NCBI RefSeq assembly: GCF_000429765.1
Contig: NZ_AUCM01000016.1
Location: 1 to 64,000, forward strand
Source of the DNA: Gemmobacter nectariphilus DSM 15620
Lineage (GTDB): Bacteria > Pseudomonadota > Alphaproteobacteria > Rhodobacterales > Rhodobacteraceae
Length of the DNA: 64,000 bases
Direction of reading: 5' to 3'
This document shows positions 16,442 through 24,570 of the stretch, piece after piece. Numbering within the stretch: position 1 is the first letter of the stretch; every line of letters starts with the position of its first letter. Below the pieces are notes generated by a model, which had not been told where the DNA came from, did not search any database, and was given only the letters and a program-made list of their open reading frames with translations. A program made the position numbers and the translations under genes.

Positions 16442-16798
16442 TCATGATCTTCGCACGGAAGCCCAGACCATCGCTACCCAGAAAGCTGTCCGAAACGTCA
16501 TCGCGCCGACAGTGCGCGCCTCGAAGGCATCCCCCACAAAAACCCGCCAGCCGAACACGGCAAACACCGTTGCGTTCGCGATCAGGATGGTCAGCGCGAC
16601 GGGCAACGCAAGCCGATGCCCGATCATCAGAAGCCGGCCGCCAATGACATAGGCGAAGCCTGCGAGGAAGTTGAACCACAAGACAAAGGGCACGACGGCC
16701 CCCATGTCGACCAAGCCGAACAGGGCCGATCCACCCGATATCAGCGTCAACAACCCAAAGGCTATGGCCGCTACACCGGCGATGTGATGCGTTTTCAT
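16442..16798 (-). CDS. small four-helix membrane protein
   Basis: A 118-residue hydrophobic protein (MKTHHIAGVAAIAFGLLTLI...) with four predicted membrane segments and no recognisable motif. Its start overlaps the TetR stop by 4 bp, so it is co-expressed with the regulator. Function unknown; it may be a sensor or accessory subunit of the neighbouring exporter. Confidence 0.7.
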   Translation of the reverse strand: MKTHHIAGVAAIAFGLLTLISGGSALFGLVDMGAVVPFVLWFNFLAGFAYVIGGRLLMIGHRLALPVALTILIANATVFAVFGWRVFVGDAFEARTVGAMTFRTAFWVAMVWASVRRS

Positions 16799-17403
16799 GT
16801 CTGCATCTCCTTGCGGGCAAACAGGACCAATTGCACCTCCAGCAGGCGCATCCCCTCGGGCACGATGTCAAAGCTGCGCGAGCCAAGGCTCCACCGGATG
16901 GCAATGCCCTGAACAAGCGAGGTCAGAAGCACGGCGGCATCCTTTGGCTGAACGCCCGCACCCATCATCCCGGCTTGGGCCATGGCATGCAGGTTTGCCA
17001 CCAGATGCGCCTGATACTGCATCAGAACCCCACGAAACCGGTCGCGCAGGGCGGCATTGTCCACGTTCAATTCGCGGGAATGCAAAATGGCCGGAAGCGC
17101 GGGGGTTTCCCCGATTTGCTGCAACTGCGCAGCAATCAGCGCCCGGAGCCTTGACTGCGGGCTTTCGTTGCTGTCGACGGCCTGCTTCCAGGCAGTTTCC
17201 AGCCGATCTGCGATGGCCTCCCCGACGGCGGTCCAGAGTTCGGCCTTTGTCGGGAAATGCCGAAAGATCGCGGCTTGGGTCACGCCAACCTCTTGCGCGA
17301 CGTCATTGGTGGTCAGCCGGTCGGGGCCGATACGGTCGGCCAAGTCCAGAACGGCCGCGATGATTTCCGTCTTGCGATCTTCGGCTGATTTGCGACGCAA
17401 CAT
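16795..17403 (-). CDS. TetR-family repressor
   Basis: A 202-residue regulator. The N-terminal helix-turn-helix is typical (RLTTNDVAQEVGVTQAAIFRHF, residues ~29-50); the C-terminal part is the variable ligand-binding domain. It is divergent from the cytochrome/exporter operon at 17484 and separated by 80 bp, the likely operator region. It probably represses both arms until a small ligand is bound. Confidence 0.85.
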   Translation of the reverse strand: MLRRKSAEDRKTEIIAAVLDLADRIGPDRLTTNDVAQEVGVTQAAIFRHFPTKAELWTAVGEAIADRLETAWKQAVDSNESPQSRLRALIAAQLQQIGETPALPAILHSRELNVDNAALRDRFRGVLMQYQAHLVANLHAMAQAGMMGAGVQPKDAAVLLTSLVQGIAIRWSLGSRSFDIVPEGMRLLEVQLVLFARKEMQT

Positions 17404-17483
17404 GGGACACCTATTGTAAGTAGGTAATCACTAACATATTTTGCAAAGCAAGCAAGCTGATTCGCCAGAGCGAGAGGACCGCC
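17404..17483. promoter_or_regulatory. divergent promoter region of the transposon cargo
   Basis: An AT-rich 80-bp gap between the TetR gene and cytochrome b561. TAAGTAGGTAATCACTAA (about 17417-17434) is a weakly dyad-symmetric block that could be the TetR operator; the symmetry is imperfect. GAGAGGACC is the ribosome site for the rightward gene. Confidence 0.35.
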
Positions 17484-17972
17484 ATGCCCAGCCCCAAAGG
17501 ATACACCCGCCTTCAGATCGCGCTTCACTGGGGCGCGGCCCTGCTGATCGTGCAGCAATACCTGTTCAAGGATGCCATTGCCGCCGCGTGGGACGCTGCG
17601 GCAAAGGGGGTGGAAACCGCCTTTAATCCGCTGGTTCTGGCCCATGTCGCAGGCGGGGCGCTGGTCATGCTGTTTGCGCTGTGGCGGCTGTCGATCCGGG
17701 CGCGGCGCGGCGCGCCTGCCATGGTCGGTGACAGTGCCGCGCAGCGCGCCTTGGCAAAGGCCGCCCATGTCGGCCTTTACGCGCTGATGATCCTGATGCC
17801 GCTCAGCGGGTCGATGGCCTGGTTCGGCGGGGTCGATCTGGCGGCACAGGGCCATAACGTGCTGAAGATCGTGCTGCTGGCGCTGGTGGCGCTGCATGTT
17901 TTGGGTGCGCTCTATCATCAGTTTGTGCTGAAAGACGGCCTGATCAACCGCATGCGCCGGGCCGAGGGCTGA
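17484..17972 (+). CDS. cytochrome b561-family membrane protein
   Basis: A 162-residue integral membrane protein with four hydrophobic segments. Likely haem-b ligands are His in IALHWGAALL, LAHVAGGALV, AAHVGLYALM and LHVLGALYH, spaced as in bacterial cytochrome b561. It should move electrons between the quinone pool and a periplasmic partner. It is the first gene of the exporter operon, separated from the HlyD gene by 3 nt. The association of b561 with an ABC exporter is uncommon. Confidence 0.8.
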   Translation: MPSPKGYTRLQIALHWGAALLIVQQYLFKDAIAAAWDAAAKGVETAFNPLVLAHVAGGALVMLFALWRLSIRARRGAPAMVGDSAAQRALAKAAHVGLYALMILMPLSGSMAWFGGVDLAAQGHNVLKIVLLALVALHVLGALYHQFVLKDGLINRMRRAEG

Positions 17973-17975
17973 GCG

Positions 17976-19121
17976 ATGCGCAGAACCTGGATCCTTGGCG
18001 CGGTTGCACTGGTTGGGCTGGCGGCGGCGGGCTGGTTTCTGACCGAACGGCCCCTGACTGTGACGGTTGTCGTCGCTGAAACCGGGGTGCCCTTGCGCCT
18101 TTACGGTCTAGGTTCCGTCGAGGCCCGGATCCTGTCGCGCGTCGGGTTCGAAGTTGGCGCGGCATTGGTGTCGGTGTCGGCAGATGCAGGGGATGCGGTC
18201 AAGGCCGGACAGGAACTGGCCGCCTTGCATCCGGCTGAGCAGATAGCGCGCGTTGCGCGGGCGCAAGCAGCGGTTGCGGCAAATGCCGCCGGTCAGGCCA
18301 AGGCCGATGCCGCAGTGGCGCGGGCGCAGGCAGTTCTGGCACAGCGCATTGCCGCGAACGATCGACAGAAGGAACTTGCGCGGCAGGACGTCGCCTCTAT
18401 CCAGCGAGCCGAGGAGGCACAGCGCGACGAGGATGTGGCGCGGGCCGAACTGGCCTTGGCCGAAGCCGATCTGGCCGTGATCCGCGCGCAGGGCGCAGAT
18501 GCGGCGGCCGCCTTGCAACTGGAACAAACCTTGCTCGCCCATCACCGGCTGGTCGCACCCTATGATGCGGTTGTCGTGGCTCGCCACGTCGAGCCGGGCA
18601 CGGTGGTCAAGGCCGGTGATCCAATCTTCACCCTGATTGATCCGGCAACGATTTGGGTTCAGGCCTTTATCGACGAAGAACGCGCCGGCCAACTGGCGCT
18701 TGGACAAGAGGGTGTCATCCGCCTGCGGTCACAGCCTGCGGCAGAGTTCCACGGCACCGTCGCCCGGATCGGGCTGGAAAGTGACCGCGTTAACGAAGAG
18801 CGCCGCGTCTGGCTGACCTGTTCCGACTGCCCCGAAGCGATGTTCCTTGGCGAACAGGCCGAAGTACGCATCCTGACCGGCATACGCGACAACGCGCTGA
18901 TGGTGCCCGAGGTGGCGATCACCGGCTTTGACGGCTTTCGCGGCATAGTCTGGCTGGTGCAGGATGGTCGGCTACGCCGCGCCGAGCTGACCTTTGGCGC
19001 ACGCGACGACCGGGGCCGGGTCGAGGTGACAGGCGGCCTGCCCGAGGGCGCCGCGATTGTCGCCATGCCGCCGAAAGGTGCCGACGAAGGCAGACTGGCC
19101 CGGATCGGGGACGCGCCATGA
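17976..19121 (+). CDS. HlyD-type periplasmic adaptor of an ABC exporter
   Basis: A 381-residue membrane-fusion protein: one N-terminal membrane anchor (residues ~5-22), a biotinyl-lipoyl-like half motif (SADAGDAVKAGQELAALHP), a long Ala-rich coiled-coil hairpin (~85-165), a second lipoyl half (LVAPYDAVVVARHVEPGTVV) and a beta-barrel domain. The stop overlaps the permease start by 4 bp. With the following permease and ATPase it forms a DevBCA/MacAB-like trans-envelope exporter. The substrate is unknown. Confidence 0.85.
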   Translation: MRRTWILGAVALVGLAAAGWFLTERPLTVTVVVAETGVPLRLYGLGSVEARILSRVGFEVGAALVSVSADAGDAVKAGQELAALHPAEQIARVARAQAAVAANAAGQAKADAAVARAQAVLAQRIAANDRQKELARQDVASIQRAEEAQRDEDVARAELALAEADLAVIRAQGADAAAALQLEQTLLAHHRLVAPYDAVVVARHVEPGTVVKAGDPIFTLIDPATIWVQAFIDEERAGQLALGQEGVIRLRSQPAAEFHGTVARIGLESDRVNEERRVWLTCSDCPEAMFLGEQAEVRILTGIRDNALMVPEVAITGFDGFRGIVWLVQDGRLRRAELTFGARDDRGRVEVTGGLPEGAAIVAMPPKGADEGRLARIGDAP

Positions 19122-20251
19122 ATCTGGCGCTGAAAGACATCCGGCATGGCCTGTTCCGCTTTGTGCTGACCTGTTTCGGGTTGGGCCTGCTGATGACGGT
19201 CGTTCTGGCGATGATCGGCATCTACAATGGCCTTGTGGCCGATGCGTTGGCGGTGGTCGAGGCCCCCGCGGCGGACGTCTGGGTGGTCGAGGCGGGCACC
19301 AAGGGGCCTTTTGCCGAAGCCTCGTCCATTCCCGCCGACAGCCGCGACACCGTGGCCCGCATGCCCGGCGTGGCCGAAGCCGGGGCCATCAATTACCAGA
19401 CCATCGAGGCCCCCTTCCTTGACCGCGCCTTGCGGCTTTATATCATCGGCTATGAAACCGGACGTCCGGGTGGCCCGCAGATCATCGCCGAAGGGCGCGG
19501 CATCGGCACCAGCCATTTCGAACTGGTGGCCGACCGCAAGACTGGCCTTGTGCTGGGTGATACCATCCGCCTTGGCCGCAACCGCTTTACCGTGGTCGGG
19601 CTCGTCGAAGGGGCGATGAACTCGGGCGGCGATCCGGCGGTTTACATGACGCTTGCCGATGCGATGGCGCTGCAAACGGAACTTGCTCCGGCAGATCAAC
19701 GGGTGCAGGCCGCGCGCGGGGCGGGGGCGGTCAAGTCGGCCTCGGTCGCGGCAGTGATCGTGCGCGTGACGCCCGGCGCGGATGTCGATCTGCTGACCGC
19801 AACCTTGCGGCAATGGAAGCATCTGGCTGCCCTAAGCCAGACCGAACAGGAAAACATCCTGCTGGCCTCGGTTGTGGACAAGGCGCGCCGTCAGATCGGG
19901 CTGTTTCTGGGAATCCTCCTGGCGGTGTCGGCCGTGGTGATCGCGCTGATCATCTACACCATGACCATGGAAAAGCTGAAGCAGATCGCAACGCTAAAGC
20001 TGATCGGCGCCCCAGACCGCACCATCATCGGGCTGATCGTACAGCAATCGCTGATCCTTGGGACCGCAGGTTGGGGCATCGGTCTGGTTCTGATCCTGCT
20101 TGTCAAGGATGTCTTTCCGCGCCGCGTGGTGCTGGAACCGTTTAACGTGGCCGTTCTGGCCGGGATCATCGTCGTGGTCTGTCTGGCCGCCAGCGGTCTG
20201 GGCGTGCGCGCGGCCCTGAAGGTGGACCCCGCCACCGCGCTGGGAGGCTGA
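19118..20251 (+). CDS. FtsX/MacB-like ABC exporter permease
   Basis: A 377-residue permease of the DevC type: one N-terminal membrane helix, a large periplasmic domain (~45-255), and three C-terminal helices forming the FtsX-like core (LFLGILLAVSAVVIALIIYT; LIVQQSLILGTAGWGIGLVL; LAGIIVVVCLAASGLG). A short loop with KQIATLKLIGAP is the typical coupling helix region contacting the ATPase. It is located between its adaptor and ATPase genes. Confidence 0.85.
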   Translation: MNLALKDIRHGLFRFVLTCFGLGLLMTVVLAMIGIYNGLVADALAVVEAPAADVWVVEAGTKGPFAEASSIPADSRDTVARMPGVAEAGAINYQTIEAPFLDRALRLYIIGYETGRPGGPQIIAEGRGIGTSHFELVADRKTGLVLGDTIRLGRNRFTVVGLVEGAMNSGGDPAVYMTLADAMALQTELAPADQRVQAARGAGAVKSASVAAVIVRVTPGADVDLLTATLRQWKHLAALSQTEQENILLASVVDKARRQIGLFLGILLAVSAVVIALIIYTMTMEKLKQIATLKLIGAPDRTIIGLIVQQSLILGTAGWGIGLVLILLVKDVFPRRVVLEPFNVAVLAGIIVVVCLAASGLGVRAALKVDPATALGG

Positions 20252-20254
20252 GCC

Positions 20255-20947
20255 ATGGCCATCGGTGATATTCTGGTCGATGTGCAAGCCGTGGCCAAGC
20301 ACTATGGCGAAGGCGAGACCCGCGTCGATGCCCTCCGCCAAGTTGACCTGCAGGTGCGTGCAGGTGAGGTGATCGCACTCCTGGGGCCGTCAGGGTCTGG
20401 CAAGACGACGCTTCTGAACATCATCGGCTGCATCCTTGACCCATCCTCGGGTCGGGTGGTGCTGGATGGTGATCCGGTCTTTGACGGCAAATGGCTGCGC
20501 AGCGATCTGCGTCGTCTGCGGCTGGACAAGATTGGCTTCATCTTTCAGGCGCACAACCTGCTGCCCTTCCTGACGGCGGCAGAAAATGTATCCCTCGTCC
20601 TCGACCTTGCCGGTTGGGCGCCCGAAAAGGGAAAGGAGCGGGCAAAAGAGCTTCTCGATTATCTCGAGGTCGGCCACCGCGCCCCGGTTAAGCCCGCGCT
20701 GTTATCAGGGGGCGAGGCGCAACGCGTGGCTATCGCACGCGCGCTGGCCAACCGCCCGCGGATCATCCTTGCGGACGAGCCGACCGCGGCATTGGACAGC
20801 AAACGCGCACAACTGGTCATGGACCTGCTGCGAAAGCTTGCCGCCGAGCAGGAAGCCTGCATCCTGACGGTCACCCATGACGAGAAAATCTTCGACCGCT
20901 TCGATCGGCTTATCCATCTGCGCGACGGAAAATTGGCAGATGAGTAG
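20255..20947 (+). CDS. ABC exporter ATPase (DevA/LolD type)
   Basis: A 230-residue nucleotide-binding subunit with Walker A GPSGSGKTT, Q-loop FIFQAHNLLPF, signature LSGGEAQRVAIARAL, Walker B IILADEPTAALD and the switch His in VTHDEKIFD. It powers the permease encoded just upstream (3-nt gap). Length and motifs match the LolD/MacB/DevA group of mechanotransmission exporters. Confidence 0.9.
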   Translation: MAIGDILVDVQAVAKHYGEGETRVDALRQVDLQVRAGEVIALLGPSGSGKTTLLNIIGCILDPSSGRVVLDGDPVFDGKWLRSDLRRLRLDKIGFIFQAHNLLPFLTAAENVSLVLDLAGWAPEKGKERAKELLDYLEVGHRAPVKPALLSGGEAQRVAIARALANRPRIILADEPTAALDSKRAQLVMDLLRKLAAEQEACILTVTHDEKIFDRFDRLIHLRDGKLADE

Positions 20948-20998
20948 TGCCTAAGGACAGTCAAGCATAAACAGATGAATCGGAGATGCGCGACAATC

Positions 20999-21090
20999 GC
21001 GATAGACCACAGGGACCTCCCCGCCGTCCGCACCGCCAGCGCTTTGATCCGCGCAGTGCGGACGGCGGGGTCCCTCCTATGGACTATCGC
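20999..21090. repeat. 34-bp inverted repeat near the transposon right end
   Basis: Arms at 20999-21032 and 21057-21090 are about 75 percent complementary, with a perfect core (CCCCGCCGTCCGCA against TGCGGACGGCGGGG) and matching outer ends (GCGATAG/CTATCGC). The loop is 24 bp. It lies between the ABC ATPase stop and the right junction. It may be a recombinase-binding end sequence of the Tn554-like element or a large transcription-stop hairpin; no T tract follows directly. Confidence 0.6.
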
Positions 21091-21136
21091 TACCCTTGGC
21101 GCCAAAAAAATCCTTGCCTGTCCAGGTAACATCTAA

Positions 21137-21220
21137 CCAGGCATGCACGGCGATGAAGTCATCAACCGTGCCGCCCCATTTCTTCACGGAGGACAGGGCG
21201 TGGTGATAGGGATGTGCCAT
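21137..21220 (-). pseudogene. N-terminal part of the split DUF6915-like gene
   Basis: The frame from 21220 (GGAGG upstream of the ATG) reads MAHPYHHALSSVKKWGG up to HAW, then runs into transposon sequence and stops at 21077. It is the missing start of the fragment at 12803-13093. The pair shows where the element landed and that the target was an ordinary leftward plasmid gene following the DUF6878 gene region. Confidence 0.8.
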
Positions 21221-21230
21221 CGCCGCCTCC

Positions 21231-21722
21231 TCAGAAATCGTGGGTGTGGAGTTCGGACAAGGTGTACCGCTCGTTGAACTCGAGGTGGATGCATCGGGCC
21301 GCGCCGTCGAAGCAGAACTCGCCCCAAGCGCCGTCGTTGTTCTCCCAACCGCCATGGGTGTCGGAGAGGAAATCGTAGGCCAGCTGCTCGACAACATCCT
21401 CCAGTGACAGGTTGCGCATCTCGACCTCGGGGTCGTCCCAGGTCAGCGCGGCATAGGCGATCTCGGTCGCGGGGAAATCGACGGCATTCTCACCGGACCA
21501 TGCGCCGATGCTTTCGATCTGGCCGCTGTCCCCGGCCCCGTCGAAGGTCACGGTGACATGGGTGATGCCGGCGGCCGTGAGGCCGTCGAAGAGGCGATCC
21601 TTGTTGCCGGGGCGCAGCGCTTCGATCCGAGCGGCACGCTCGGCATGGGCCGCGAAGATCTGCGCCATGTCGACGGTCGAGGGCGCCATCGGGGGCGCGA
21701 GGGTGGGTTCACTCAGGGTCAT
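21231..21722 (-). CDS. DUF6878-like plasmid protein
   Basis: A 163-residue acidic protein starting MTLSEPTLAPPMAPSTVDMA; this start leaves out a low-complexity upstream extension. The core (DGLTAAGITHVTVTFDGAGD, then DTHGGWENNDGAWGEFCFD) matches what I recall as DUF6878, common on Rhodobacterales plasmids next to the DUF6915 family. No enzymatic motif is visible. It was the gene just upstream of the split gene in the original leftward operon. Confidence 0.7.
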   Translation of the reverse strand: MTLSEPTLAPPMAPSTVDMAQIFAAHAERAARIEALRPGNKDRLFDGLTAAGITHVTVTFDGAGDSGQIESIGAWSGENAVDFPATEIAYAALTWDDPEVEMRNLSLEDVVEQLAYDFLSDTHGGWENNDGAWGEFCFDGAARCIHLEFNERYTLSELHTHDF

Positions 21723-21823
21723 CGGGTGTCTCCGGTAAGGGGAAGGGATCGGAGCCGGGCCGGGCGATCTCTCTCCCCCGGACAAGCTCCAAATCCCCCC
21801 TGCCCTTCTCTGTCTCTCGGGCC

Positions 21824-22342
21824 TCACGCAGCGACCTGCAGTAACCTGGCGGCGAAGGCGCGCCAGAGCGGGTCGACGAGCCGCCCATCCAGAAGATCGG
21901 CGCGGTGGCGCAGCCGCTGCGCAAGATCGGGTTCACCCCAGGTTGCCGCGCGGCCCGCCTGCGCGCGCAGCTGGCTCGCCTCGGTCACCACGCCCCGCGC
22001 TTCTGTGGCGCTCATCACCGGGTGACACCACGCGACGGCGCAGTCGCTGGCGGCCCCGGCCAGCACAAGGCGCTCGTCGCGGTCGAAGATTGCTAGCAGC
22101 TGGGGCGCGGTGTTCGTGGCCATCCCCTCGGCATGGTCGATCGCGCCCAGCATGGCATCGGCCAGCGTCGCGAATCGGGCGAGCACTAGGGGCGCGGCCC
22201 GGCCCGACATCAGATCGGCCGGCGCGCGGCGCGACAGGGTCAGCGCGAACGGATGACTGAGATCGGAGTTTCCAGACGGACAACCTGGCGGGACACCCCG
22301 CGCGCCGGTGGTCGGCAGGATGGGCAAGGGCAAGTCGAGCAT
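21824..22342 (-). CDS. conserved plasmid protein, unknown
   Basis: A 172-residue protein. The first ~40 residues are Pro-rich and the conserved part starts near MSGRAAPLVLARFATLADAM, so the true start may be further in. GGAGG precedes the ATG at 22342. The remainder is helical, with CHPVMSATEARGVVTEASQL and a closing LVDPLWRAFAARLL. No domain recognised. Same orientation and spacing as the other small plasmid genes here. Confidence 0.55.
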   Translation of the reverse strand: MLDLPLPILPTTGARGVPPGCPSGNSDLSHPFALTLSRRAPADLMSGRAAPLVLARFATLADAMLGAIDHAEGMATNTAPQLLAIFDRDERLVLAGAASDCAVAWCHPVMSATEARGVVTEASQLRAQAGRAATWGEPDLAQRLRHRADLLDGRLVDPLWRAFAARLLQVAA

Positions 22343-22439
22343 GGGGGAAACCTCCGACGGCGCAGGGAGCCTCTCTCCCCGCCCTATCCGTCAAAGACCA
22401 AACCGCCGCCCTCTTCCTCGAAGGAGCGACAGAAGCTGC

Positions 22440-22940
22440 TCAACTTGCCGACGGCAAATCACTCCATCGGACACGCAGGTATCGACCTTGCCGCTTAGGC
22501 AAATCCTTTCGGTCAATCATTCGACCTGATACCTGGAAATCCTCGTTGATCTTGACCACGAGCAACTTGTTGAAGTTCCCTGCGGTATCGACCACCACGA
22601 CATCCTTCGTCTTGAAGGGGGTAATCGTTTTCACTTCGACGTGGTCATTGCCAAGTCTTCCGTCAGCGCCTTGCGCGTAGGTTTTGTTCAGCTTGATGCC
22701 ATACGTGATGGCGCCGAAAAGTTCACCGACATCGCCGTAGACGGCGAGATGAAGACCCGTCTCCCTGTGATAGCTTTCCGCAAGCGATATCAGATCTTCA
22801 AAGTAGGGTATCATTGATCGGATGGCGTTGGGGTATTTTGCTCCCCACTCTTTGTAGCGCAGCTGCTCGTCAATTTCTGACCAAGTAACCCATTCGCCAT
22901 CATCGTAGAACGCGCGATCAGACCAATCGATATCATCCAT
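22440..22940 (-). CDS. PD-(D/E)XK-like protein (DUF6998-like)
   Basis: A 166-residue protein; the start at 22940 (MDDIDWSDRAFYDD) is preferred over the upstream TTG. Its core, GDVGELFGAI followed by GADGRLGN and VEVKT, has the order Glu, Asp, Glu-x-Lys of PD-(D/E)XK nuclease folds, and I recall similar proteins as DUF6998. The gene is visibly more AT-rich than its neighbours, which suggests separate acquisition. It could be a small nuclease or a decayed restriction-type domain. Function not shown. Confidence 0.55.
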   Translation of the reverse strand: MDDIDWSDRAFYDDGEWVTWSEIDEQLRYKEWGAKYPNAIRSMIPYFEDLISLAESYHRETGLHLAVYGDVGELFGAITYGIKLNKTYAQGADGRLGNDHVEVKTITPFKTKDVVVVDTAGNFNKLLVVKINEDFQVSGRMIDRKDLPKRQGRYLRVRWSDLPSAS

Positions 22941-23029
22941 ACTTTTCGCCCAACTTGAATCACTGCAGGCAAGTAGCAATCCAGTTTGGCAATAAAGTGG
23001 CCGGAGGCAACAGAGCCTCCGGCACAGGG

Positions 23030-24229
23030 TCAGCCGACCCGGTCGAGTAGCTTCTTGGCGCGCCCTTCCATGTCGAGCCGGGCATCCTGCTGGGTCTTGT
23101 CGCGCGCAAGCCGCGTGATGCCCTGCACGAAGTCGAAGATGCTCTCGGGCGGGCGGCCCTCTTCCATCAGCACCTTCTCGATGATCTTGCCCGACTCCGC
23201 CTTCGAGAAGCCGCGCTTGCGCAGGAAGTCATCCCGGTCCTCATCCGTGCGCGCCACGATCTGCTGCCGCGCGGCCTTGATTCCGTTCACGAAACCCTGC
23301 GGCGAGGAATTGCCGAAGCGCGTCAGCGCCGGGGCCGCCTCATGTGCGAAGCGCGACGCGGCGTATTTCGAGTGGCGGATCTTGATCTCCTGGAAATCCT
23401 CGACGCCCCAGAGGTTGCGGTTCTGGCACACCGCCCGAAGGTAGAAGCTCGCCATGCCGAGCGTCTTGGCGCCCACCTCGGAGTTCCAGCAATAGAAGCC
23501 CCGGAAGTAGAGATCAGGGGAACCGTCCGGCAACCGGCCCGCCTCGATCGGGTTGTGATCGTCGACGAGAAACAGGAAGACGTCGCGGTCCGAGGCATAG
23601 AGCGTGGTCGTGTCGCGGCTGATTTCGACATCGGGGTTGTAGACCCCGGTCGACCAGTCGAGCACCCCCGGCACCTTCCAGCGCGTGTCGCCGGTGCCAT
23701 TGCCCGCGATCCGTTGCACCGCCTCGACCAGTTCATGGTCATGGATGCGGCCGTAGTCCGGCCCGGTCACAGCGCGCAATTCAGTGCGGCCATCCTCGGT
23801 CTCGAAAGTCTTCACCTGCTCGGCGCGGTGGTTGGTCAGGCCATACTGCAGGTTGATCCCCGCCAGCGGCGCGGGCAACTGCCGCAGGTAGGAGGCCGGA
23901 GCGCCGACGATGCTGGCAAGCTGGCCGAACGCCCAATGCGTGGGCGCAACAGGTTCATGCGCTTTCGGCAGCATCAGATGCAACCGCTCGGAGTTATCGC
24001 GCGCGGCCTCGACCCGGATATCCGCCGTCTGCACCACTCGGCTGCGGCTGCGGTCGGACCGACCTTTCACATTGGCCCAGAGATCGTCGAGCGACAGATA
24101 CCGCTCATCATCGGGCCGGTTGAACCATTCGGACGACACTCGCCCGTTCCGCTCACCCCGGCTCACATCCACTTTCCAGCCACCCGCCCGCGCCGGTGCG
24201 ACTGGATCCAGAACTTCTACAACGCCCAT
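23030..24229 (-). CDS. DUF932 domain protein
   Basis: A 399-residue protein of the DUF932 family, widespread on plasmids and phages. Family features include the start of the domain at APTHWAFGQLASIVGAPASYLRQL, the RAVTGPDYGRIHDHELVEAV segment and the GFYCWNSEVGAKTLG stretch near the middle. A GGGAG site precedes the ATG. The function is not established; it commonly occurs with strawberry-notch, ParB-like and SSB genes, as here. Confidence 0.85.
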   Translation of the reverse strand: MGVVEVLDPVAPARAGGWKVDVSRGERNGRVSSEWFNRPDDERYLSLDDLWANVKGRSDRSRSRVVQTADIRVEAARDNSERLHLMLPKAHEPVAPTHWAFGQLASIVGAPASYLRQLPAPLAGINLQYGLTNHRAEQVKTFETEDGRTELRAVTGPDYGRIHDHELVEAVQRIAGNGTGDTRWKVPGVLDWSTGVYNPDVEISRDTTTLYASDRDVFLFLVDDHNPIEAGRLPDGSPDLYFRGFYCWNSEVGAKTLGMASFYLRAVCQNRNLWGVEDFQEIKIRHSKYAASRFAHEAAPALTRFGNSSPQGFVNGIKAARQQIVARTDEDRDDFLRKRGFSKAESGKIIEKVLMEEGRPPESIFDFVQGITRLARDKTQQDARLDMEGRAKKLLDRVG

Positions 24230-24570
24230 CGGCTATCTCCCGCGACGGGCGCCAGGAGCCACTCTCCCAGCCCTCAACCCGTCGCCGGGAAATCGACACT
24301 CCTCTTACTCTGGCTGATGTGAAGGGCGGGAAGCGGACCTTCGCCGCGCTTGGGTCGAACGTCGCGGAAGGGCCGTCTCTGCTGGGCAGACCCCACTCGC
24401 TTGGGGGGCAGCAAGCTGTGCCGCCGCAACTCTGCTTCGAGCCCTTTCGAGCCCTTCGTGTCGGTTTTGGGCTTCATGTTGCATGACGGGCATCCAAGTG
24501 GGTGCCTGCCAATGTCCGCGGCGCTTAGCGCGCACGGCAGGCTTGGGGGGGGGTGACACGAATTGGATGC
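24230..24570. other. intergenic stretch, no gene
   Basis: A 341-bp gap between the DUF932 gene and the LysR gene. Translations in all frames are short and unconvincing. It marks the junction between the plasmid backbone and the beta-lactamase module, but I see no repeats or recombinase site. Confidence 0.45.

Larger units (their letters stand above)
13094..21136. mobile_element. Tn554-like element with exporter cargo
   Basis: About 8.04 kb bounded by the two halves of a split gene. It encodes two coupled tyrosine recombinases at the left end (13145-16359), as in Tn554-family transposons, but I see no third gene of the TnpC type. The cargo is a TetR regulator, a small membrane protein, cytochrome b561, an HlyD adaptor and an ABC permease/ATPase pair. 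The ends lack clear terminal inverted repeats and there is no target duplication, both typical of this family. The exact crossover is uncertain by a few bases: the left junction is at 13093/13094 and the right at about 21134-21137. Confidence 0.75.

Noticed and set aside
24230-24570. Remnant genes between DUF932 and LysR
   Set aside because: Short frames only, no similarity to neighbours or repeats that I could see.
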